DNA of 48,804 bases, taken from assembly GCA_964578625.1 (NCBI GenBank), contig CAZODQ010000014.1:1-48804 (forward strand). Direction: 5' to 3'. The translations under genes were made by a program, and so were the position numbers. This document shows, in pieces, positions 7,933-15,721 of this stretch (positions are counted from its first letter, which is position 1; the number at the start of each line of letters is the position of its first letter). The DNA is from CAZBSE01 sp964578625 (GTDB lineage: Bacteria > Actinomycetota > Humimicrobiia > Humimicrobiales > Humimicrobiaceae). The notes beneath the pieces were generated by a model. That model saw only the letters and a program-made list of their open reading frames with translations. It ran no database searches and had not been told where the DNA came from.

Positions 7933-8699
7933 GACTTTCAGTCGATGCAAAAAATTTAAAGTACCGGGGACTAAACTCAAGAGTCAGAAGGTTCTTAAAT
8001 AATAGTGGGAATAATAGTGTGGTCACCATCAAAAATGTACTTGGCCAGAGGTATATTGGTGACGGACTTAAAAGTACTGCTTCAATAAATATTTATGGGA
8101 CACCAGGAAATGACTTAGGAGCTTTTATGGATGGACCTACAATTGAAGTCTTTGGCAACGGCCAGGATGGCATTGGAAATACTATGAATTCAGGGAAAAT
8201 TATAATACATGGTGATGCAGGCGATATTGTAGGTTATTCGATGAGAGGTGGAGAAATCTATATTGAGAAAAGTATCGGCTTTAGAGGCGGTATCCATATG
8301 AAATCATATCTTAAAAAGGTGCCTGTAATAGTAATAGGAGGTAGTGCAGGGAACTTTTTAGGTGAATATATGGCTGGAGGTATTATTATTCTTCTGGGTC
8401 TTTATAAAAGGAAAAAACAAGCTTTCCCTTTCTCGGGAGATTCTGATATTACAGGGGATTATATTGGTACTGGTATGCACGGTGGGAAAATATATATAAG
8501 GGGTGATATCGAGGATTACAAACTGGGTAAAGAAGTAAAAAAGACCAGGCTTGATAGTGATGATAAGGATCTGTTGGACAGGTATGCAGTTAATTACTGT
8601 AGATTTTTTGGTTTTAACAAGGATAAAATTTTTAAAAGAAGCTTTTTAAAATTAGTGCCGTATTCACACCGGCCATATGGGAAGTTGTATGCTTACTGA
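7929..8699 (+). CDS. Glutamate synthase GXGXG domain subunit
   Basis: A stand-alone version of the C-terminal GXGXG beta-helix domain of glutamate synthase large subunits. The repeated glycine patterns G-T-P-G-N-D-L-G, G-N-G-Q-D-G-I-G-N, G-D-A-G-D-I-V-G and R-G-G-E-I-Y-I run through residues 55-190 and form the right-handed helix that packs against the FMN barrel. It has a structural rather than catalytic role. The start overlaps the stop of the previous gene in an ATGA arrangement, with GAGGGG just upstream. Last gene of the operon. No clear terminator follows in the 105 bp before the next gene. Confidence 0.88.
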   Translation: MRLSVDAKNLKYRGLNSRVRRFLNNSGNNSVVTIKNVLGQRYIGDGLKSTASINIYGTPGNDLGAFMDGPTIEVFGNGQDGIGNTMNSGKIIIHGDAGDIVGYSMRGGEIYIEKSIGFRGGIHMKSYLKKVPVIVIGGSAGNFLGEYMAGGIIILLGLYKRKKQAFPFSGDSDITGDYIGTGMHGGKIYIRGDIEDYKLGKEVKKTRLDSDDKDLLDRYAVNYCRFFGFNKDKIFKRSFLKLVPYSHRPYGKLYAY

Positions 8700-8790
8700 T
8701 TGAGACTCTAAAAAGGTATGAACTCTTTGTTCTGCTAGTATAAATTTTTTCGGGATTAAGCTATTATATCTATTGATTTACTCATTTAAC

Positions 8791-8796
8791 TATGAT
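8791..8796 (+). promoter_or_regulatory. -10 element implying a leaderless mRNA
   Basis: TATGAT ends 8 nt before the ATG at 8805, so transcription should begin at or within two bases of the start codon. No Shine-Dalgarno is present. The spacing is that of leaderless promoters. Confidence 0.4.
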
Positions 8797-8804
8797 TTTT
8801 TTAA

Positions 8805-9530
8805 ATGGATAATTCTTTGATTCATATCGGTACTTCGGGTTGGAGCTATAATCACTGGGCTGGGGAATTCTATCCTGCCGGTTTGAAAAAAAATGAGTGG
8901 CTCGATTACTATTCAAAAGAGTTTGATACCGTAGAGATTAACAGCAGTTTCTACCATTTGCCTAAAGAGATGACTTTTACAAATTGGAAAAGTAAAACAC
9001 CCGGAAGATTCCTTTTTTCAGTAAAGGTCTCCAGATATATAACTCATATAAAAAGACTTATAGACTGCAGAGAAGCCTTTAGCAGATTGCTTACGGCTGC
9101 AGAGAAATTAGGAGAGAAATTAGGACCGTTTTTACTTCAATTACCTCCCAATTTAAGGAAGGATGAATCCAGGTTAAAGGATTTTTTAGCCATACTCCCA
9201 AAAGATTACAGATTTGCTTTTGAGTTCAGGAATGAAAGCTGGTTCACAGAGGATATATTTAGTTTATTGGATAAATCAGGATGTGCTGTGGTTATTTCAA
9301 GTTCTCCTGATTTTCCAAGCAGTCAAACAGTCACAGGAGGTTTTTGCTATATAAGAATGCATGGCTCGGAAAGTCTCTACAGCTCCTGTTATACGGAGGG
9401 TGAACTTAAGAAAGTCGCCTTGCTGTTAAGTAAAAATTTGAAGAAAAATATTGAAAGCTATGTTTATTTTAATAATGATGCAGAGGGCTATGCGGTGGAG
9501 AATGCAAGGACACTTATTAAAATGGTTTAA
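8805..9530 (+). CDS. DUF72 (YecE-like) family protein
   Basis: A 241-residue member of the widespread DUF72 family, a TIM-barrel fold of unproven function. The N-terminal signature I-G-T-S-G-W-S-Y-N-H-W is followed by E-F-Y-P near residues 21-24, V-E-I-N-S-S-F-Y near 43-50, and L-L-Q-L-P-P-N near 102-108. The later E-F-R-N-E-S-W and Y-I-R-M-H-G motifs are typical. Roles in nucleic acid or iron-sulfur processes have been suggested for the family but cannot be read from the sequence. No ribosome binding site is seen, and the -10 box lies 8 nt from the ATG. Transcribed alone. Confidence 0.85.
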   Translation: MDNSLIHIGTSGWSYNHWAGEFYPAGLKKNEWLDYYSKEFDTVEINSSFYHLPKEMTFTNWKSKTPGRFLFSVKVSRYITHIKRLIDCREAFSRLLTAAEKLGEKLGPFLLQLPPNLRKDESRLKDFLAILPKDYRFAFEFRNESWFTEDIFSLLDKSGCAVVISSSPDFPSSQTVTGGFCYIRMHGSESLYSSCYTEGELKKVALLLSKNLKKNIESYVYFNNDAEGYAVENARTLIKMV

Positions 9531-9554
9531 TCTTGCAGGCGGTTACTAAGACTG

Positions 9555-9563
9555 TGGTATAAT
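9555..9563 (+). promoter_or_regulatory. Extended -10 promoter of the GT2 gene
   Basis: TGGTATAAT (9555-9563) is a perfect extended -10. The predicted transcript starts near 9570, about 23 nt before the ATG at 9593, and the leader has no Shine-Dalgarno sequence. Confidence 0.45.
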
Positions 9564-9592
9564 AATCACGATTATTTCTTAAGATCAAATAA

Positions 9593-10786
9593 ATGAATAT
9601 ATTTTTATTATATCAATATACAGTAACTGTAATCCTTCTGTTTATACTTATAAACTTTCTGGTAAATAACATTCTTTTTAAAAACACGTCAAAATACAAG
9701 CTGTCGCCTGGTATAATTAAAGAAAATCCACTTATATCTGTACTGATTCCTGCCAGAAACGAAGAAGAATGTATAAAAAGATGTATTTTATCTCTTACAA
9801 AACAAGACTATAAAAATATAGAGATACTGGTACTTGATGACAACTCTACTGACAATACTGCAAAGATAGTGAAAAAACTTTCCGAAAAGTATCCCAATGT
9901 AAAATATTATAGAGGAGAGCCATTAAAAAGAGGGTGGCTGGGCAAGTCATATGCCTGTCACCAGCTGGCAAAATATGCCAGAGGGAAATATATTATATTT
10001 ACTGATGCGGATACTCTTCACTTCCCCAACTCCATATCAAGTGCAGTTGCCTGTTTGATAAGATACAAGGTGGATGCATTATCTGTCTTTCCCATGCAGA
10101 TAATGGTCACAATGCATGAGAGAATGATGGTACCGTTTGGAAATTATATTATTTTAATCCTGTTCCCGCTTTATCTTATAAGAAGAGTTAAAAATGCAAT
10201 GTTCTGTACTGCAATAGGACAGTTTATGCTGTTTAAAAAAGAAGTTTACAAAAAGATCGGGGGACATAGATCTATCAAAGGTAAAGTTCTGGAAGATGTA
10301 AAAATCTCGAAACAGGTAAAGAAGAGCGGATACAGATTTATGATTTTTGACGGCCGCAGTAATTTATATTGCAGGATGTACAGGAGCTTTAGAGATGTAG
10401 TCAGGGGTTATTCAAGAGTTTTATTTGCAGCTTTTGATTACAACCTTTTTATGATGTCAATGGCTGTTATTTTGATCACTGCCATTCTTCTGGGCCCTTT
10501 TATAATGCTTCCTGTCATGATTGTTTTTAACTGGCCTGTTTTAGCTATAGAACTTATAATTCTGCAGATAATAATTATTTTAACCACCAGGATAATCTTT
10601 TCCATTAGATTTAAGTGCAGGGCCGCTGATATACTGCTGCACCCTGTTGCAATGGTATATCTTTTAGCCATAGCTGTAAAATCGATTTTAGATATCAAAT
10701 TTGGGGCAGGGCTGAGATGGAAAGGCAGAGTGTACGACATTGATGAAGAAGATGAATTAAGACTGGTAAATGATAATTACAAGTGA
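9593..10786 (+). CDS. Membrane glycosyltransferase, family GT2
   Basis: A 397-residue inverting glycosyltransferase. An N-terminal membrane helix (residues about 5-25) precedes the GT-A catalytic domain, with V-L-I-P-A-R-N-E-E near 50-58, D-D-N-S-T-D-N near 82-88, D-A-D-T as the metal-binding DXD-like motif near 139, and G-x-V-L-E-D-V near 230. Two or more membrane helices follow between about 285 and 375. The architecture resembles CrtQ-like and hopanoid or carotenoid glycosyltransferases, but the acceptor is unknown. It converges with plsY, with only 2 bp between the two stop codons. Confidence 0.8.
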   Translation: MNIFLLYQYTVTVILLFILINFLVNNILFKNTSKYKLSPGIIKENPLISVLIPARNEEECIKRCILSLTKQDYKNIEILVLDDNSTDNTAKIVKKLSEKYPNVKYYRGEPLKRGWLGKSYACHQLAKYARGKYIIFTDADTLHFPNSISSAVACLIRYKVDALSVFPMQIMVTMHERMMVPFGNYIILILFPLYLIRRVKNAMFCTAIGQFMLFKKEVYKKIGGHRSIKGKVLEDVKISKQVKKSGYRFMIFDGRSNLYCRMYRSFRDVVRGYSRVLFAAFDYNLFMMSMAVILITAILLGPFIMLPVMIVFNWPVLAIELIILQIIIILTTRIIFSIRFKCRAADILLHPVAMVYLLAIAVKSILDIKFGAGLRWKGRVYDIDEEDELRLVNDNYK

Positions 10787-10788
10787 TT

Positions 10789-11424
10789 TCACCTTATTCT
10801 TGGTGTAAACAGGTCTTTGGCACTTTTTTCTTTCCTGAATTTAAAGTTTTGCGAAATTCTCATTGAACGGTTGATGTATTTTGGGATTGCAATTATTATA
10901 AGCAGGATTCCTATAATGAGATATATCGAGGAACCCTTAAAAAGCCATAAAAAGATACTTACCGCAGAGATTGCTGAGATTATCCCCCATATCATATTCC
11001 GGATTAAAAACAGTGCCGGGACGATACCGATTCCATAAGCAACAACTGCAAAAGGATGAATGGCACATACAAATCCCAGTGTAGTAGCGACCCCTTTACC
11101 TCCTGAGAATTTTAGATACGGAGAATAATTATGCCCTGCTACGGCAGCGCATCCGGCAAGAAGTGCTACTGTATCAATACCGGTGATTCTCAAAATCAAA
11201 AAGTATGACAGAAAGCCTTTCAGGACATCCAGTATTATCCCCAGAACTCCCCAGATTTTTGAGACGTTAAACACCAGGTTCCACCCGCCAGGATTTCTAT
11301 CTCCGATTTTTCTCAGATCCTTATTGCTGTATATTTTTGCAATAATATTGCAGAAAGGTATTGCTCCTATAAAATAGCAGACCACGATAAGCCCTATATT
11401 TCTGTATAACTCTACATTGGACAT
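10789..11424 (-). CDS. plsY: Glycerol-3-phosphate acyltransferase PlsY
   Basis: Integral membrane enzyme that transfers an acyl group from acyl phosphate to glycerol 3-phosphate, the first step of phospholipid synthesis. The 211-residue protein has five or so membrane segments and the three PlsY motifs: G-A-I-P-F near residue 20, G-D-R-N-P-G-G-W-N near 41-49 (a variant of the usual G-S-G-N-x-G-A-T-N), and H-N-Y-S-P-Y-L-K-F-S-G-G-K-G-V-A-T near 97-113. Length is normal. The variant second motif suggests a divergent subgroup. A TATAAT on the reverse strand at 11461-11456 could be its promoter; no Shine-Dalgarno is apparent. Confidence 0.85.
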   Translation of the reverse strand: MSNVELYRNIGLIVVCYFIGAIPFCNIIAKIYSNKDLRKIGDRNPGGWNLVFNVSKIWGVLGIILDVLKGFLSYFLILRITGIDTVALLAGCAAVAGHNYSPYLKFSGGKGVATTLGFVCAIHPFAVVAYGIGIVPALFLIRNMIWGIISAISAVSIFLWLFKGSSIYLIIGILLIIIAIPKYINRSMRISQNFKFRKEKSAKDLFTPRIR

Positions 11425-11620
11425 AATAATATGGAAAGATTTTTATTATTTATAAATTATAACTTTAGCATATTGCTTGCTTTATTTTAAGCATATTTTA
11501 AATATCTAACTTTTATATTCCTTTATAATGCCTGGAATAAATGTAAGCAATAAAACTATGCATCTGCCAGCATTTAAAGTGTGTTAGAAAGCGGTATGGT
11601 AATGTAGGCTGAAAGATAGA

Positions 11621-11770
11621 TTAATCTTTAACCTGGACCTTGCCGATAGCCCATAGTATTAACAGTGCTACGAAGGCTGGTACAAATACAAAAAAACTTA
11701 CAACTAAAGTTATGACCCAGGCTACGGTATTCATTTTAATCCAGTGTTTTTTCTCTTTCTTATTATCCAT
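11621..11770 (-). CDS. Small single-span membrane protein (49 aa)
   Basis: A short gene encoding 49 residues. A charged, lysine-rich start (M-D-N-K-K-E-K-K-H-W) precedes one strongly hydrophobic helix (about residues 16-42) and a short charged tail ending V-K-D. The GGAG at a good distance before the ATG supports translation. The N-in/C-out or reverse topology cannot be set. It resembles no family I recognise. Its start codon overlaps the end of an upstream open fragment on the same strand (11763-11912), suggesting the pair was once translationally coupled. Confidence 0.6.
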   Translation of the reverse strand: MDNKKEKKHWIKMNTVAWVITLVVSFFVFVPAFVALLILWAIGKVQVKD

Positions 11771-11912
11771 TTTTACTCCAATTATCCGCTGTTGTTCTTA
11801 CAGCTTTCTCTATACCTTTAATTTTACATTCAAGTATACCAAGCCTGGTTCTTGCTTGTCCAACAAATATTTTTTTAAAAGGAGGCTTTAAAATAACAGA
11901 TATTTTCCCTGC
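11763..11912 (-). other. Open fragment without start codon, coupled to small membrane gene
   Basis: An open stretch of 49 codons (contains K-P-P-F-K-K-I-F-V-G-Q-A-R-T-R-L-G) ends in a TAA that overlaps the ATG of the next gene by 8 bp. No ATG, GTG or TTG lies in frame. The amino acid make-up looks protein-like, so it may be the surviving 3' part of a decayed gene. Function unknown. Confidence 0.22.
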
Positions 11913-11996
11913 TTATTATAGAAGTGATTTAAAAATGGTACTATTATCATTAGAATATAACTGCAGTGTTATATAAATGTTTCATTAAATAAAATA

Positions 11997-12219
11997 TGCA
12001 AGATCAACCCCAGCGGTGTTAAAGATATCTTAAAAGGTTTTTTGATCATAATAATGAATAGTATAGTTTTATTTGTATCAGCAGGAACAATAAAGTGGCT
12101 TAATAACATTATTTATTTTAAGGACGCGGGTAGAAGATAATACTTTAGTGAGAAAATTAACGGATTATAGAAAATATGCAGAAAAAGTCAGGTACCGGTT
12201 GATTCCTTTTATATGGTAA
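11997..12219 (+). pseudogene. Internally deleted isoprenylcysteine methyltransferase-like gene
   Basis: The 5' part reads K-I-N-P-S-G-V-K-D followed by a hydrophobic helix of the ICMT-like family. After about 40 codons the frame changes and the sequence jumps to the family's C-terminal signature: V-E-D-N-T-L-V near 12131, then D-Y-R-K-Y-A-E-K-V-R-Y-R-L-I-P and a stop at 12217-12219. This ending closely matches that of the intact gene at 380-865 (Y-R-E-Y-M-Q-K-V-R-W-R-F-I-P). The middle, including the R-H-P motif, is missing. The product cannot be active. I infer one internal deletion of roughly half the gene. Confidence 0.65.
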
Positions 12220-12233
12220 GAGTAGAAACAGGA

Positions 12234-13001
12234 CTATGCAATATCTATTTTTTTCAGACGGAGAATTGAAAAGAATATCAGGAGCATTATTATACAGAAT
12301 GAAATAATGACAATGGGAATCAAAGAACTGTCAAAAACATGCCCCAGATCTGCTGCCTTGTAAAGTAAATAATTAGGAAAATATGCCCTTATGGTATTAA
12401 ACCGGTTAAAAATAGACAGACTGTATCCGAGAATCAGAACAGTGATTGCAGCAATGAAGCCTTTTTTGAATAAGCTACTCAAAAAAATAAGGATTGATAA
12501 CAATAAGGCATAATAAAGGATAAAAAGAAGTGAAGATTTTAATGCGATTTCTATTGACAGGATCCCTTCTTTAAAAAGCCGTGTTATGTAAAAATAATTG
12601 GTCAGGAAGGCCACAGGTATAAAAACAGAAATTGTCAGCATATAATGGGTATATTTTGCAAGTACAATGCCTGCAGGTTCAGCACCTCTGGAATATGGAA
12701 AGACTAACTTCTTATAGTAGATTTCATTTGAGATAAGTCCCATCAGTGAAAATACAATAAATATTGTACCTAATTGAAATATATCCCCGATAAAGTCCTT
12801 AAAGGCCGTATCATGATCATATGCTATAAAAAGAGATGACAGATTAGCAGGTAAATAATTTTTCATAATCAAGGGGAGGAGTTTTATCATCAGGGGATTC
12901 ATTATGGCCCAAAAAACTATACCTGAAAATAAAATAATGTATTTATGGGTTCTTATTGACTCCAATATCTCTTTTTTAAAATAGGCCTTAAATGTTTTCA
13001 T
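12234..13001 (-). CDS. ABC transporter permease (YxlG-like)
   Basis: A 255-residue ABC-2 type membrane protein with about six hydrophobic segments (near residues 20-40, 88-110, 130-150, 160-180, 185-205 and 225-250). It is the membrane half of an exporter or membrane-maintenance ABC system with the ATPase encoded just upstream; start and stop overlap as ATGA. Together with the PLDc_N-like protein at 13905-14126 the order matches the Bacillus yxlE-yxlF-yxlG set, whose cargo is not established. Substrate unknown. Confidence 0.75.
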   Translation of the reverse strand: MKTFKAYFKKEILESIRTHKYIILFSGIVFWAIMNPLMIKLLPLIMKNYLPANLSSLFIAYDHDTAFKDFIGDIFQLGTIFIVFSLMGLISNEIYYKKLVFPYSRGAEPAGIVLAKYTHYMLTISVFIPVAFLTNYFYITRLFKEGILSIEIALKSSLLFILYYALLLSILIFLSSLFKKGFIAAITVLILGYSLSIFNRFNTIRAYFPNYLLYKAADLGHVFDSSLIPIVIISFCIIMLLIFFSILRLKKIDIA

Positions 13002-13912
13002 TTTTTTATTATCCTTATAAAAATATCTTCAAGTGTGCTTTTTCTTATCTGGTAGCTGGTGATATTTATATTAAGTTTTGAAATCTCCTTTAGAACTTCT
13101 TTTTTGGCGTAATCTATATCTTTGACATAGAGGCTTATTCTCCGGCCTTTTTGTTTTATGCTTTCAATCCATCTGAGTTTTTTTAATGGATTAACCTTAT
13201 CTCCGGGTTCTTCTTCAAACTCGATATCAAAAATAGGCTGTATATAGGTTTTATATAATTGGGATAACTCTTTTGTTAAAATTATTTTACCCTCATCTAT
13301 GATACATATTTTGTCGCATACTCTTTCTGCATCATTTAGAATATGTGTGGATATAAAAATAGTGATCCTGTCATTTTTAAGACCTTCAATAAGCTCAAGC
13401 ATCTCAAGCCTTCCTTCGGGGTCAAGTGCGGACGCAGGTTCGTCCAAAAACAGTATTTCAGGACTGTTCATAAATGCAACTGCAAGTGCCAGCCTTTGCT
13501 TCATTCCTCTTGAATATCCGCCGATGCGTCTCTTTGCTTGTTTAGTCAGCTTGACCATTTCTATTAATTCACTGATACATTTGACTGGTTTCTCACCGTC
13601 AAGCCCTATGATATCTCTCATGAAATTTAAATAATGGCAAGCATTCATATAATTATAGAAAGCTGGGGTTTCGGGCAGGTACCCGATTGATTTTATCAGT
13701 TCCCGTTTGTGTTTTGAGAAATCCTTACCCTTAATGAATATCTTACCCCTATTAAATTTGATCAGTCCGGTTAAAATATTCATAGTCGTAGTTTTACCGG
13801 CGCCGTTTCTCCCGATAAACCCGAATACTGAACCTTTATCTACCTCAAAGCTTATTGATTTTAATGCTTCTACACTTCCGTAATTTTTTACCAGATCGGT
13901 AACCTTAATCAT
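12998..13912 (-). CDS. ABC transporter ATP-binding protein (YxlF-like)
   Basis: A 304-residue ATPase of the CcmA/NatA type. Walker A G-R-N-G-A-G-K-T-T is near residues 34-42, the ABC signature Y-S-R-G-M-K-Q-R-L near 133-141, Walker B I-L-F-L-D-E-P near 154-160, and the H-loop S-T-H-I near 189. The last 85 residues form the accessory C-terminal domain seen in exporters of this group. It powers the adjacent YxlG-like permease. It overlaps its upstream neighbour by 8 bp and its downstream neighbour by 4 bp, so all three are translationally coupled. Confidence 0.9.
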   Translation of the reverse strand: MIKVTDLVKNYGSVEALKSISFEVDKGSVFGFIGRNGAGKTTTMNILTGLIKFNRGKIFIKGKDFSKHKRELIKSIGYLPETPAFYNYMNACHYLNFMRDIIGLDGEKPVKCISELIEMVKLTKQAKRRIGGYSRGMKQRLALAVAFMNSPEILFLDEPASALDPEGRLEMLELIEGLKNDRITIFISTHILNDAERVCDKICIIDEGKIILTKELSQLYKTYIQPIFDIEFEEEPGDKVNPLKKLRWIESIKQKGRRISLYVKDIDYAKKEVLKEISKLNINITSYQIRKSTLEDIFIRIIKK

Positions 13913-14126
13913 TTTCTTTATCTTTCTTCCTGCCTACTATCAGGAAAACAATCGGTCCAATAAAACCAAAGAAGATAATGATCAAGGCCCATCCCCATTT
14001 TGGCAGATAAGCTGCTTCGTTTCTGAAAAGTATCACCAGTGCAAATATCATGAGACCATATTCAATTATCACATACGGGATAAGAAGGGGCAGGAATCTT
14101 GATATTTCAGATAGGATATGGTTCAT
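13905..14126 (-). CDS. PLDc_N-type small membrane protein (YxlE-like)
   Basis: A 73-residue protein with two transmembrane helices (about residues 10-32 and 42-65) of the phospholipase-D-nuclease N-terminal-like family. Despite the name it has no nuclease part. The W-G-W-A-L-I-I...F-G-x-I-G-P-I segment is the family hallmark. It is the first gene of a three-gene ABC operon. In Bacillus the related YxlE is linked to an ECF sigma factor and anti-sigma proteins; none is visible here. TATAGT at 14139-14134 lies 7 nt before the ATG, suggesting a leaderless transcript. Confidence 0.75.
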   Translation of the reverse strand: MNHILSEISRFLPLLIPYVIIEYGLMIFALVILFRNEAAYLPKWGWALIIIFFGFIGPIVFLIVGRKKDKEND

Positions 14127-14284
14127 TTCTATTACTATAATTTAAATCACCTGTTTTATAAAATTAATAATATTTTTATATTATATACTTTACATAGTAT
14201 AATTGAAAAAATAAAATAAGAAGTATAATTAATAAAATATTAAGATTAATAAAAGTTTCTGTAACCTTTTAAGGAAGGAATGTC

Positions 14285-15073
14285 ATGCTGGATTATATGA
14301 TCAATCTATTTGTCTCCGCTTTTGTCTATCCTGGTATTTTATGGTACCAATTACTCATAGGTATTGGTTTGGGAATAGTCTTCGGGGCTATATGGTACGC
14401 TGCGTACTGGACTCCTGTCCTGAGAAGACCCGGCCCCTGGGCAGTTCTTGCAGGAAGTACTCTTATAACCTGGATTGCTGTTGCATTTATACAAATACCT
14501 CTTCAGTCCTGGACTGGCAGAGCCATGAGTTTCTTTTGGAGCCAGGAAATTCTTGCACGCCGGATATTGCTTGTAGGAATACCTTTAATGCTTCTTAGCG
14601 GGCTGGTGCAGGAGGGTTCCAAACTGGTACCAGTAGTAATATACTGGTGGAGAAAGGGTAAAAACATTGATCCCAAGCTGGGTCTTGCAATAGGAGCCGT
14701 AGCCGGACTGGGTTTTGGAGTCTTTGAGGCTGTTTGGGTTCACAATACCGTTTTTATTTCTAACTGGAACTGGGAAGCAGTTAGGGCTACCGGGCTTTTT
14801 TGGGCCATGATCCCATTTTTGGAGAGATTTTTTGTGGTAGCTTTCCACACTGCTGCCAGTGCTATAGCAGGTTGGGGACTGGTTAAAGGTAAGGGCTGGC
14901 AGTTTTATCTTATTGTGTCATTTGCACATTCTTTTCTTAATTACAGTACTATTATTTTTGGGACAGGTTTATTAAGTCAGTTAGAGTTGGAAATATTTAT
15001 TATAATCTGTACTTTGATAGTAACTGCTGTAGCTTTGTGGCTCAGGTACAGAAAACAAAAAGTAACTGTATGA
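14285..15073 (+). CDS. PrsW/YhfC-like intramembrane metalloprotease
   Basis: A 262-residue polytopic membrane protein with about seven helices. Motifs expected for membrane-embedded metalloproteases are present: G-L-V-Q-E-G-S-K near residues 106-113 (a Q-E version of the E-E-x-x-K motif), G-F-G-V-F-E-A near 138-144, a histidine in V-A-F-H-T-A near 191-196, and A-H-S-F-L-N-Y near 219-225. These would bind zinc and cleave membrane proteins such as anti-sigma factors. Assignment to PrsW versus YhfC is uncertain. AAGGAAGG precedes the ATG. No partner gene is obvious. Confidence 0.65.
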   Translation: MLDYMINLFVSAFVYPGILWYQLLIGIGLGIVFGAIWYAAYWTPVLRRPGPWAVLAGSTLITWIAVAFIQIPLQSWTGRAMSFFWSQEILARRILLVGIPLMLLSGLVQEGSKLVPVVIYWWRKGKNIDPKLGLAIGAVAGLGFGVFEAVWVHNTVFISNWNWEAVRATGLFWAMIPFLERFFVVAFHTAASAIAGWGLVKGKGWQFYLIVSFAHSFLNYSTIIFGTGLLSQLELEIFIIICTLIVTAVALWLRYRKQKVTV

Positions 15074-15100
15074 TTGAAGCAGAAGTGTTATAGAGGTATT

Positions 15101-15286
15101 TTAAGAATCTGATTCATCATTATTTTCTTTACAGACTCTAAACTCGTTTTTGGATGCCCCGCAATCAGGGCAAATCCAGTCTTCTGGTAAATTTTCAAAA
15201 TCATACGGTGGTTTTGTTCCAAACTCCGGATTTTCAGTATCGGCATCAAAAATATATCCGCAGGATGAACATTTATGTTTTTTCAT
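15101..15286 (-). CDS. Rubredoxin
   Basis: A 61-residue one-iron electron carrier. The iron ligands are C6 and C9 (C-S-S-C-G-Y) and C39 and C42 (C-P-D-C-G). The aromatic core is present (Y11, F13, W37, F49), and L-P-E-D-W-I-C-P is typical. The tail of about ten acidic and polar residues is slightly longer than usual. It would serve oxygen or peroxide reduction or another low-potential pathway in the cytosol. No rubredoxin-dependent oxidase is beside it. The FAD oxidoreductase at 6550 is of a family that includes rubredoxin reductases, but no direct link is shown. Confidence 0.93.
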   Translation of the reverse strand: MKKHKCSSCGYIFDADTENPEFGTKPPYDFENLPEDWICPDCGASKNEFRVCKENNDESDS

Positions 15287-15338
15287 ATTACCTTGCCTTA
15301 TCTTAATATCGTTCTTTCTCTGCAGTTATTCTAACTCA

Positions 15339-15633
15339 ATTGATTTTAGTATACAATGTAAAGCAAATAGAGTTCACGGTTTTAGCACAGATGGAAAGAG
15401 CGTGGTATTTTCAGGAACTGTGGCTGGAACGAAATATAAAAATATATTTACCTAAATATTGACGGATCCGGCCTAAAAACCTTAACAATGACAGAGCTTT
15501 TGATAATTATCCACACTTTTCACCTGACGGGATTACTATTATATTTTCCACTAAAAGAGATGGAGAAATTACACTTTTTACTATGGATCCGGATGGTGAT
15601 ACTGCAAAAACGGCAGTATATTACCGGGATTAA
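15339..15633 (+). pseudogene. Fragment of a TolB-like beta-propeller gene, two frameshifts
   Basis: Three successive frames together read as TolB/PD40 propeller blades: V-H-G-F-S-T-D-G-K-S-V-V-F-S-G, then N-I-D-G-S-G-L-K-T-L-T, then N-Y-P-H-F-S-P-D-G-I-T-I-I-F-S followed by L-F-T-M-D-P-D-G-D and a stop. Each junction (about 15449 and 15487) is explained by loss of one base. The N-terminal part and any signal peptide are absent. The fragment is therefore the decayed end of a secreted or periplasmic propeller protein. Confidence 0.65.
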
Positions 15634-15721
15634 AATTTTTTATAGTTAGTAAGAGGAAAAAATTAACATAATTTATCTATATTAATTAATATAATCTTTT
15701 TGTTAATTAATAGAGGGGATT

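Noticed and set aside
7458..8032. Reverse-strand open frames across the oxidoreductase/GXGXG junction
   Set aside because: Antisense to two clearly identified genes and lacking start signals.
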